NCBI GenBank assembly: GCA_003344405.1
Contig: NOWV01000042.1
Coordinates: 1 to 64,000 of the forward strand
DNA length: 64,000 bases
Source of the DNA: Trichoplax sp. H2
Taxonomy: Eukaryota; Placozoa; Uniplacotomia; Trichoplacea
Direction: 5' to 3'
Below are positions 53,300 through 64,000 of this stretch, piece by piece. The position numbers and the translations under genes were made by a program. The notes under the pieces are model-generated. The model made no database searches. It saw only the letters and a list, made by a program, of their open reading frames with translations, and had not been told where the DNA came from. The first letter of the stretch is position 1. The number at the start of each line of letters is the position of its first letter.

Positions 53300-56200
53300 T
53301 TATATGCATTGCATTGATTGCATGGAATTCATCGATTTCATGTGACCTTTACACCAATCTACAATAGCACCCTCGTGTTTTTGCAGCCATTGTATATTTC
53401 TGTGAATACTATTCAGGACACCATTTTTATGTCTGATTAAATCAGGGTGTTTATCGAAAAACGTTGTCATCTAAATCATGAAGAAGAATTATGAAATATC
53501 TATACTGACCATAACGAACGAATGATTCTTGATTTTAATAAGTACCACTGAAAAAGTGACAGTGGACCTGGACTTGTAGCACTCCAAAAATTAAAACTAA
53601 ACCATTAATTCAGCTACATCATATCTAATCTAGTTGATCTGTTTCAATCGGATAGTAGGGCAGTATATATATATACTTCATTTAATACTTAAAATAAATT
53701 TAAATGATACTAAAATAGGTCAAAAAACTAGAACAAGTATGCGCTAAATATCCTTTAGTAACTTTCTTAATGATTATTTTCGAGAAGAACTTATAAGTAC
53801 CATACTGCATCATCAGTACTATTTTTAATTAATAATTTTAAATGGATTTACTTTACGAATTACATGCAATATATTTAGAACAAAATCTTAGTATTAACCT
53901 TAATTTTCTGAAGAAATAGTAAATTAATTTGATAACATCATAATCAAGTAGTTAAAAGTGACCACAATAATTCCCCTTAAATAATCATGAAGTATATGGG
54001 GACTAATAGTTAGCTATCTTCACTAAGCAAACGACATTACAATATGAATGTGTAATTCGACACTACAATAATTATAATTGAGCGTTTTCTGTGGTATATA
54101 AGCAATATTAATTACGCAAGGGGTATTTAGAATAGAATCTATACTCGTAATAAAATTGGATGTAACTTTATCTTTATGGCTCACCTCCATATACTTCATT
54201 TTATTGTCAAATCGCTTGACGGAATTGTGAACTAGTCGTCCAAGTGTTGATAAGGAGCCGGTACTTTTATATCTAAATCGGAAAGATGGAGTGAGTAAAA
54301 TTTAATTGTTTTTGCCTAGTCTGCTTTCAACGGATAAATCTGGCTGTACTAGCTATTTATGACAAGGATTTACTACTAATCTTCAGAACCATTTAAGAAA
54401 ATTTTATTATCAGACCTTATTATGCGATGTATAATTAAAGATAATAAGCTGAAACTGGAGATTTAAACCGCAATCTGGATTAGTTTGGCCTTACTTACAT
54501 GGAATAGAAAGTTTGGAAATCTCTCTTGAGGAATTCCCATGGAAGAAGCTTTCCAACCGATGTTGCAGCAACATTATCAAATACCATCTCTTTCTCGGAA
54601 GAAGACATTAATTTATCGTGCAATGCTTTATGAAGATACCTAGATTTCATTTGAAATTAATAATAATGCAAAAGGAATATAGTTATACCATCATAGGAAT
54701 GTCAAGTATCATTAGCGATTACGAACTAGAATTTAAAGCTTTATTTCATCAATCTAATGACAATGGATACTTTTACGAACTTGAATATTAAGATTACAGG
54801 TATTCCATGTGTTACTATTAAAGCACACCGAATATAAGCTACCCTATAGTTTCTATTACTAAATTGATGGAAGCTACAGTCCTTTCTCTATCATATAAGT
54901 CTATTAATACTATTAATCATTATGATACTGACGTATTTAATAGCCATGGTTTTTGAGCTTGAGCTAATGCTTTGATGATGTCACGACGAATGAGAACACG
55001 GTGGGTAACATTTAATTTATTCCATAAATGATTGAAAGCCTTAGGTCCCATCGTGGCCACACCTGCTGCGTAAGTAGTATATCGAAGGGAAGGAGGAATT
55101 CTGGTATTAAGTAGAAAGTATCAATCTGTTACGATGGAGCCGTTCTAACTTTAATTCTATCTAAAATCGTGAATTACGGATGAGCAGTTTCGTTCATCAT
55201 CCAATCCATGAACAGCTTTGTTGCATTCATTTCGCAGCAGTGATCGCCGAGACGGCAAGCAATTTCCATTACTGATACTCTTAGTAACCTAAAAGAAATA
55301 AATATGATTTATCAATTAGCGCATTTCAAGATATTTCTTAAAATTTTAACCTATCAGTCTTATTCTAACATCACAGTAAAGAATTGGCTAAAACTATATT
55401 CTATAAAAACTAATTCCAGTCAATTAACTGAAGCATCAATTTTATGGTATTCTACTACCATACCTTTCCAAATGACTACCAGTATCTTGGAATCGTAATC
55501 TTCTTACTGTAGGATGTAATAATTGCTTGTAGTAATGCTTAATAATCAGAATCATAAAAGTTAGGTGTAGATGGTGCATACAGCATCATAATTTGATCCA
55601 AAGGGAAAAGTATATATTTACCAAAAAATGACCAAAACTCATCCTACTTTCAAGGCGATCAACTATTGGCTGTAATTTTTCTATTGCCGTATACCATGGT
55701 AAGAAATGAGTTTCGTTGACAAGATATTCTGTCAAAGCAAGACCGGTGCCAAATTTAATTCTTTCTGACCTAGTTTATCGAGAAAAATAATGATATTAGT
55801 GATATGGATAGAATTATGCTTAAAAGTCGCCCATTTACTATGAAGTACAATAATCCTCTAGCATTTTCATAATTATGGCAAAAACAAGTACATAATATGA
55901 GCATTTAATTTCTTACTCAGCAAATGTCATTCCATCGTTGATTAGATTAGATCTATCTCTCTTGGTTAAACTCTAATGAAATAAAACGAATAATAAATTA
56001 TCATATTAATGAACCGTATGCTTATTTAAGACTTCAATATCAGTAAATATATGGTTATGCAGATTGCCTTAGTGGTGCCATGCTATCAACTGAATTATTT
56101 CTTGCAGATATTATCAGTGTACAATCTAAGAATTTTATATCGTATAGTAATTACTCCTCACTTAATATTATCTAGTATGATTAATATCGCCGTAATAGCG

Positions 56201-59200
56201 GTATATTGGATTGCTTCACATTTTGGCTGCTGCATTTATCGTAAAATGATGTTTCAGTACTTACGAAAATATTAATATAAATATTCGTAGCTCAAGGAAC
56301 TACTCACAGTAAGTAAGGTCATGATTATATTAGCAGTTTTAGTCTTTCAGAGCTCAATATTTCCTTAGAACATTATTTTTTATCTAAGAATCTAAATTTT
56401 ACTTCGAAGATGGATGAATGATTATAATTGTCGAAGCTTCTGCAAAAATTCAATAAATAAATTGCTTTGCTATCCATTTTAATTGAAAGCTGTGACAACT
56501 ACCTTGTTATGAGTTTCTTAATATAGGTGCAGCTTTCCATAATAGCTACTGCCCTACCGTACATGTGTTATAATCTTGAAACATAATCACTCAATAAAAT
56601 GTCTAATCAATCAGTGTATGTAGCTTAAATATTTAAATAATATGGAAATTCTAATTTTTAGTCGTCGGTTTCGGACTTACACCGGGATTTCTTTTCATAG
56701 CTTCAGCTAGGCTTTTCCAGTTCTCTTCAGGATAGTTTACTCTGAAAAATCCATATGATTTCGTGTTAGCCTTAATCCACGCTCCTTGGGGCCAGTCAAA
56801 AGTCGTTTCGGCTAAAAATATGCCATAGAATGAGTTTAATTATTCTCATAAGTAATATTTTCAAATGATAGAATACTTTATAGAAATCTATGCGCTTTAC
56901 TCTTTCATTTTAATTTCTGAAAGCTAAGAAAATAATCTAATAAAATTACCATCATTCATTTGAATTAGCTTATAGTGATTTTTAGATACGTTATTGCTCG
57001 AAAACCAGTTCATTGGGATTGTCCATTTATATCTGCAGTTAGAGTTAAATAGGCAAATTAATATCTTATCATTCCTATATCATAATATCTAGCAGTACTA
57101 ATCTAATCATAATGACATTTAAAATAAATAGCGACGTATTAACCACAGGAAACGAATACCGTTGACGATCTGCTAAAGTAAAAATGGTGAGCTCTTAGCT
57201 CTCGATAAAGTTCAGGAAACGTGTTTAATTTACCTTAACAATATTAATTTTATTAGTTCCCTACAGTAATGTATTAGTATGACTTTCTCAATGTCATATT
57301 TGTTGCTTTTTCTATGCTTTAACGAAGCTAATGATTAAAATACTATTAACGTATATTTAAACCGAGACTGTTAAAATTCCTTGCCTGCTCATTTCGGGCG
57401 TTATTGTTTTGACGATGCGTTCGCTATTTAAAATACCCTTAAATTTTTTATGCCTTGCTATTAATCACTAGTGCTAAAATTTTACGCTTATTAATATCGA
57501 AACCACTATAATACGACAAAACTACTACTGCTGTATTTGATTCTGTTGATCGTTGAATATAAATTCTATATTTAGAACCAACTTCATCATGCCACACATT
57601 TACACACTGCCTTTTGCTAAATCATGATGAATACGCGTATAGCAGCTTATCAGAATTGTGCCAGAGTAAATGTTAGGATTGTAATTTGTATTTCTGTATT
57701 CATTTAGCAAGTAAATATAAGTAGTAAACTGATCAAAGTTCTTACCCATATGGCGAAGTATGTGGCGAAACCGGATTTTCACTATTAGGATCTAAGGTGC
57801 CATTTGTTAAATAACGTTGTTGAGTAAATATCCCTTTACTAGCATCCGTTGGATGGCGTTTAATGGTGACAATAGGATGACCCATTTGCTTAATCCAGGT
57901 ATTGGCAATATCTGTAATTTTAGTGCCATCGCCGACTGTCTAATATTTTAAAAAATTATACTTGCTTCCGTTATAATATCGCATAATAACGATAATATTA
58001 AGATAGGCAGTGTATGGGACTAAAAATGAATTTCAAACGGAACTAAGAAGCACAATAAAATAGACGAGCTTAATAGCTATTGGCTTACTTCTTCCATGGC
58101 TTTCCATAGGTCACTTGGACTTGATTCTTTCCACTGTCTTCGGCTGACATATAACTGAAATAAAATATGTCAATTTCACAAGGGATTTTAAACTTCAGTT
58201 CTCTTTAGTGGTAAGTTAGAACAATTTCCCATATTAACATCTTATCCTTACTTTAATACTGTTTTCATAATTTTTATCTCCAATCATATTTCTGAACATG
58301 CGTAATACACTGCCTCCCTATTTAATTGCATAAACAAATTTGTAAGAGAGTTTATTTAAATAAATATCGAACACATTAAAACTGATAACAGCTAGATGGA
58401 TCAAAGAAAATAATATAAATGAATTAATAGGTCATGTATATCCTGATATCAGGCTAACTGCAATTGCAGATTGTTTTATTCGAAATTCATTTTATAACTT
58501 AGCGGCAGATATATTCTCTAGTCTCATACAGTGAACACTAAATTCTAGCAAGCTAAAATGACCAGTAATAGAACTGATTATCGTATAATTTAAAGGCATC
58601 ACGACTAATTGCATAAATTTAAAGATTTTCACAGCCTTAAAAGATAACCCAGTGCTTTTTCAAACAGCTCTGAAAAGTTTGCAGGATATCACTTTGCAAA
58701 ATCGTATACTATCCGATCGTATAACAGATATACTTACAAGTCGATTAAAGTTGCATACTCCAGCTGTATAAGTAAATAAACCAGCGTAAATTTAGCTATA
58801 TTATTCGTTAACAGAATAGAAATGAGAAGCAGGAAAATAGAAATTGTTCAGATGCATGAAAAGCACCATCAGATTTTTATGCACTCATTTTTTATAAAAG
58901 CCGTAAGGGGCTGTTATGGTACTACGTTGCCTAAATTATAGAGTTTAAGAAAGTATTGTTGCTGACAGTATTTTAGTATTATAGTATAAGAAATACAGGA
59001 TTTGTTGTACTTATGGCTGTAAGAATTAATATCCTACAGTAAATCAATATTACTCTTGCTTTATTCGAAAAATGAAAGCTAAGAACGTTATTTGTAATGT
59101 GATACAGCTATAAGCTAATAAGGCTTTGTGATTACGTACCTAATTTAGATAAGATTATTCTTTATAAATAAGTTTATCTTTTTATCTAATTTCATCATTA

Positions 59201-62200
59201 AGTGTGTCTGGTATTTCTTTGTAAAGATAAACGGTTCTTTATGAGTGTATTTATTGGTTTAAATCAGTTGATTTAGAGCGAGAACAGTGAGTAGTGAGTT
59301 AACTGAATAAAGCTGTTTTGTAGTTTATAGTACAGTGTGTCTACTGGATGTGAGCCTTTTAGAAGGGTAGTTCTTAGGCGTTATAGTAGCAGTACCATAT
59401 TCTTACTAGATCTTTCAACAGATTAGGGTAGTAATCTGTAAAAGCAACTCAAAGTAAGTGCTTTACGTTAGACTGGTAAACTTGTCAGAAAGTAGTTCGT
59501 GACAGGGGCAAAAATCACTTATTTGATGTTTTAGATAAATATAGTTTTTCTACCTATATGTATATATATATATCACTACTATCTAAACGACATGATTAGT
59601 ATTGATGTAAACGCTGTCATTGATTTTTAATATTTACCTTATTGTACGCAACCGGGCTGTAGTAACTAAGCAAGTAAGCATTATTTGGGAAAAAGTTTAC
59701 TTCCATTGGATGAGATGACTTGGATGCGTCGATAGCTAATCCAGTTTGAAGTTCACGAACTACAAATAAATCCATCTGAAAATAAAGAAATACGAATACA
59801 AAGCAATTAGAGCACATAAATATTTCTATCTGCTTAAGAAGGGCAATAAAATTTATTCTATTAATGTTAGCTATACCAATTCCCATGATGGTTCAAATTG
59901 ACTTGATCCAATGTATTCGTAAAATGATGCAAATCCCTCATTAAGCCAGACATTACTCCACCAATGAAAGGTAACTAAGTTACCAAACCACTAGTTTTAT
60001 TGCAGATGTATCAGTAACATAAATTAAAATTAAAGAGTTGTTTAGTGATAAATATAATGATATAAGTCCATTCTGTAGATAGAAATAAGTATATTCATAA
60101 TAACTCTCTGAAATGGATAATAAGCACTGAATTAAATTGTTTTACTACAGTTACGAGCAAATCTTTTGTTAGGTATTACACTAAGCAACATAATACTTTT
60201 ATTATAAATCCAACATTTTAAAAACAATAATCATTTCTAGTTCATAAATTTTTAGCTAGATTGCTAATTACTACATGATTAAAAAGCTAATGCTGCCTAG
60301 CAAAAAAATAAAAGTACCTACTACTGTATTATTTATTACATCTTTCAGCTAGACTGCGGCACTCTTTAAGTAAATAAAAGTAACTACTACTGTATTATTT
60401 ATTACATCTTTTAGTTAGACTGCGGCATCCTTTAAGCGAATACTATAATTTGATGTAAAATTGTTACAATTCTGCTTCACACTATCTAAATTTTAACACC
60501 ATAGAACATTGTAATTTAAGACGCACAAGAGTATTTAGTAGATTGAAATGAGCTCGTATGGTGCTAATATTTGGTGTAGGGTACAGTACATAATAAAACT
60601 ACAATAAGCTACCGAACTTGATCAATTAAAACAATATTAAGTATTTAAACAATTAATAGCAATTTAATGGATAAGATATCGATCAATTAAGCACTAAATC
60701 TTGTAGGATAGATTAAGTTGAGCTATTAAAGTAGAAATCAGGTTACGTTGAAGACTATCTACAAATTTTTCTAAACCAAATCCTACCAACGTCAGGAGAG
60801 TAAAAACTCCTCTAGATGCTATCTAAACCATCTTGCAAGAAGTTCTAGAGCTATAGAAGCATAGATTCAAAGTCGACCAAGCCGAATAACATACCATATG
60901 AGCTAATTCATGACTTATAATTCGTGCGATTCGCTCTCGATAGTAAACAGTATCTTCAGCAGGATTAAATAGCAGTACACGTTGCAGATAGACAATTAAT
61001 CCCCAATTTTCCATAGCGCTAAAAGGAAAGTTATCGATAGCAATCATGTCTACAATAGATATATAAATTACAGCATAAGTTTAATGAACCTGTTTAACAT
61101 TCATCTTGTTAAAGTCCTTGAATTACATGTAGATACGAGTACTCGTATTAATCGAAGATAGACTTTATTATACAATTCGTAAAGTCAGCTATAATTCTTG
61201 TCAAAGTATTCTGAAATAATTTATGGCTAATTGAAGACTAAAGTAAATTGAATTTATACCTAATTTCGGCAGAGAGTATGGTTGACCGATTAATTGTTCG
61301 AAATAATTGGTTATATTAATACCAGCCTGCAACGCATAATGACCGTATTGAACGACTTCTTTATCAGCATAAATTCTCACCTAAATTTTAAACGGGAATA
61401 GAAACTTGCAAATTAATTGATAATGTTTTACAATCCTGCTTTTAAAGCAAAAATTATTTCGCTTCTTAAACCATAAGAGCGTTTCATTGGCTGTAAATTT
61501 ATCACTTGATTTCAATAATATTCTCTTCTAATTAGTTAAGTATCGTATGCATTAAAAATAAGTACCATCATAACTTAGCTCTAATTACAAACTAACCAAG
61601 CAAAAATCAACGATCATGATATGGAGTAGCATAAATTGGCTATAAATACCGTACGCAATACTTAAATATTACTGGCCTTACCGGTGTTCCCCTATTAGTT
61701 TTCCCTTCAATATAACCATATTTACTGACAACCATGGCCAATAAGTAGGCACTCATTTTCACAGTATCTATAAAGCAATCAAAATTAACAACTCATTCCA
61801 TAGGTATAGTGAATAAATGAATCCCAATACAAAAAAATGTCGTCTTGTCCTCGTTGCTTTTTCTAGAAAAACTTACTTTGGAATTGATGGATAGTTTTGC
61901 CATTTCCTAGGACGCTATGACTTATGTTTGGCGTATTGAATAACGGGAAATAATCACTTGGAACAGTTATACTACCGCTATAATTTGCTTTGATAGCTGG
62001 CTCATCGTGTAATGGCATTATTCGGCGAGCATCCGTTGCTGCACTTTGGCTAACAATCATCCAACTAATCGAAGAATGCAAATTAAAGAAAGGAAAAAAT
62101 TATTTGTAAATTATTGTAACGCGCACATTTCATTATTTTAGATAGGGAAGTTTATTCAGATAAATCAAGTTCTTGCTGCGAATAATAAAAATTGGCTTAG

Positions 62201-63377
62201 CCTTACTACTGTGGTGGGAAGCCATATACATAAGTATCGTTCGCGTATGAGCATATTTGTGTATTTCACGTACAGACAACTCTTATAAGGTAGGATTCAG
62301 ACTGAATACTAAATTTGCTTCTACCGTACAAGTAACCTAATTATAACATCAACTACAAGGTTAATCAATATAATCAACTTTCCATTGAACTTTATTGCGA
62401 CTAATGCCGAACTCTCAACCTTCCGAAACATCACATTCATCATCCTTCGTTTTCTCTTAAAGCTCAAATTGGTAACAAAATTTTTATATATCTATAATCC
62501 ATTACTCTATATATTAATTATGTCATATAACACGGATAGAATACAACAACGTTGACCACCTTTGGTTTTATAAATTGAACCAAGATATAGTATTCCAGTG
62601 GTTTAGTAACATAATGTTTATCCTATTCTTTCGAATAAAAATCGCATATTTCCATCCCGGAACTCGCAATACTCACGTAATATCTCCATTGAGATGTCTA
62701 TATTGATTTGCAAAAAGACCAAAATAATCCGTGCTTAAGTTAGCTTTATATTCAAATTTCATAAAATAAGTCCCTGGTTGAAGTGGAGTAGCAACCATCA
62801 TGTAGAAGAATTCATTCTTAGTGTATTCACCAAAATCTGTGAGTGGAATAAGTTTATCGCTTGAAAATTGCAAATCGCTAGCCAGCAAAGGATTGGCTGT
62901 TAATTTCATGCCTTTCATGTGTATGACAAGAATGTCAGTAGCTGATAAAACTTGCACTTCTGCAATATTGGATCCCGAATAATTCCTTCCTGAAACATCA
63001 ATGTCTAAAGCAAATCGATATTGGATCGGTCGAACGTTTGTTGGAAGTCGCAAACTATTTAACACCGCTTTACTCCCTGTAAACGGTGTTGGTTTCGGCT
63101 TCATGGTTGCTTTTTGTGTAGTAACTACAAGCTGTTTCTTAGTTGTAGGCTGCATTTTATGAGTTGTAGCATGTGTTAACATGGGATTCGTTGGTTTGGT
63201 CGTTGTATGATCGGTACCACCTTGTTGTTCATGACTTCCGCATGATTTTCCGGTTAATCCCGCAATAAGACCAACGGCAATGACGAGAACGATGACGACG
63301 ATAGCGGTGATAATTACCTGAGTCTTTGTCACAAAATACCCACCGGGCTTCTCATCTTTTCCCTTCTCCGAGCCCAT
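53300..63377 (-). CDS. APN-B: M1 aminopeptidase N-like, type II membrane protein
   Basis: Zinc ectopeptidase, 999 aa, paralogue of APN-A. Exons, 5' to 3': 63377-62677, 62064-61877, 61767-61682, 61380-61260, 61049-60895, 59990-59877, 59775-59638, 58317-58252, 58154-58089, 57939-57746, 57032-56950, 56811-56681, 55972-55917, 55769-55622, 55537-55464, 55288-55178, 55100-54933, 54639-54499, 54272-54185, 53470-53300. The start at 63377 (MGSEKG; AAAATGG context) is chosen because the longer frame begins with GTG, not ATG. Membrane anchor about 20-44, Thr/Lys/Pro-rich stalk to about 100. The exopeptidase motif is SAMEN (376-380) instead of GAMEN. Zinc ligands H412, H416 and E435; likely catalytic Tyr Y499 (AYNK). 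Exons 2-15 and 17-19 equal those of APN-A in length. Donor GTCAGT after exon 17 is unusual. Confidence 0.94.
60306..60437. repeat. 66-bp tandem duplication in an APN-B intron
   Basis: Two nearly identical 66-base units, 60306-60371 and 60372-60437, each with TACTGTATTATTTATTACAT and TAGACTGCGGCA. They lie in the intron between exons 5 and 6. The high identity suggests a recent event that may vary between individuals. Confidence 0.9.
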
Positions 63378-63420
63378 TTTTGTAAACTGATTGGACTGAA
63401 ATGGATTGATCACACTTAAT

Positions 63421-63480
63421 TGAAGCTAAATAGCTGCCTCTATTCTTCAATCTAGTTGTTTTAACTACAACTAGGCTTCA
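63421..63480. promoter_or_regulatory. Nested inverted repeat in the APN-B 5' region
   Basis: Inner arms CTAGTTGT (63452-63459) and ACAACTAG (63467-63474) surround a 7-base loop. Outer arms TGAAGC (63421-63426) and GCTTCA (63475-63480) flank them. The element lies 44-103 bases before the start codon and downstream of the TATA-like site, so it would be in the 5' UTR and could fold in mRNA. Confidence 0.6.
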
Positions 63481-63516
63481 AGAATATTATGAGCAACGGA
63501 AAGTGTTTATTAGTTT

Positions 63517-63527
63517 GATTTATAGGT
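63517..63527 (-). promoter_or_regulatory. TATA-like element of APN-B
   Basis: ACCTATAAATC on the minus strand (TATAAAT at 63524-63518), about 141 bases before the ATG at 63377. It matches the APN-A element. Confidence 0.6.
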
Positions 63528-64000
63528 TTGCCTTTACTCAGATTAACTAAAAAGTAAATAAATATTCTCCGTATGCACCACCATTTTTACCAATCGACGA
63601 TGACTATCGTGTTTATATTTTTTTCAAATTACTGTCATTCTAGAAGGCAGAGCATAACCGTCTATTGGCTATGAAATATTTAGGGTGTTCAAGAAAATTT
63701 ACGTGAAGCCATCAAAATCAATAATTTAGTACCACTCTATGCCATCTCTCGTGATAATTTTCGTATAACTTGGTCTCTGTCAAAATTGTCAGGGCCATTA
63801 TTAATTTGTAATCATTCCATACCATGAGAAATAACATACATGTTCACTAAAGCAACTTATATTCCCAAGCTAAAATGCTATAGTAATCAATTCACAGTTA
63901 TAAGTATCTGTTTTCATATTGCTTGATGTAGATAAGTCATACGATATATCAAAGTTAATTAACATTCTTTCACATAAGTAGTGTGATATCTGCATGAACG

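Larger units (their letters stand above)
63378..64000. other. 5' flank of APN-B to window edge
   Basis: 0.6 kb containing the inverted repeat at 63421-63480 and a TATA-like element. No gene is seen on either strand before the window ends. Confidence 0.6.

Noticed and set aside
56051-56275. 74-aa open frame in an APN-B intron
   Set aside because: Lies between APN-B exons 12 and 13 on the opposite strand, with no signature; chance in AT-rich DNA.
63378-63413. Longer N-terminus for APN-B starting at 63413
   Set aside because: The codon at 63413 reads GTG on the minus strand. The first ATG in frame is at 63377, in a strong AAAATGG context.
1-64000. tRNA, rRNA, CRISPR array or complete transposon
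   Set aside because: Scanning by eye for T-arm motifs, repeat-spacer arrays and transposase or reverse-transcriptase motifs gave nothing. A tRNAscan-SE and RepeatMasker run would be decisive.

Overview
The window is nuclear DNA from an animal. It is AT-rich, its genes are cut into 13-20 short coding exons by small GT-AG introns, and both protein families present are animal extracellular or membrane enzymes. Base composition, intron size and a local expansion of DBH-like monooxygenases suggest an early-branching metazoan; a placozoan (Trichoplax/Hoilungia type) is my best guess. This is inference from memory, not a database result.

Seven complete genes were assembled exon by exon. Reading frame is kept across every junction, and each has a start and a stop. 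Five lie on the + strand and encode copper type II, ascorbate-dependent monooxygenases of the DBH/MOXD1 type (signal peptide, DOMON domain, two-domain copper core, hydrophobic C-terminal tail): DBHL1 148-4535, DBHL2 7634-13623, DBHL3 19078-24095, DBHL4 39039-43041, DBHL5 46794-51024. Two lie on the - strand and encode type II membrane M1 zinc aminopeptidases (aminopeptidase N-like): APN-A 25402-33206 and APN-B 53300-63377, each with 20 coding exons at matching positions.

The order is DBHL1, DBHL2, DBHL3, APN-A, DBHL4, DBHL5, APN-B, so from DBHL2 on a '+ + -' pattern repeats. DBHL1-3 have 14 coding exons. DBHL4-5 have 13, because one intron present in DBHL1-3 is absent. DBHL2 and DBHL3 sit in a duplicated block of about 7.5-8.4 kb that includes flanks and introns. 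The block carries a decayed exon 12 from another DBHL copy, so the array was once larger. DBHL4 and DBHL5 share a piece of 3' flank.

The intergenic regions hold no gene I can support. They contain tandem duplications (47, about 230 and 152 bp periods; a 66 bp one lies in an APN-B intron) and several perfect inverted repeats, notably upstream of DBHL5, upstream of APN-B and between APN-A and DBHL4. The two APN genes share a TATA-like ACCTATAAAT element at nearly the same distance from their start codons.

All seven products should be secreted or face the cell exterior: the monooxygenases hydroxylate amine-type or related small substrates using copper and ascorbate, and the aminopeptidases trim N-terminal residues from peptides. 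A joint role in making or clearing extracellular signals is possible but unproven.
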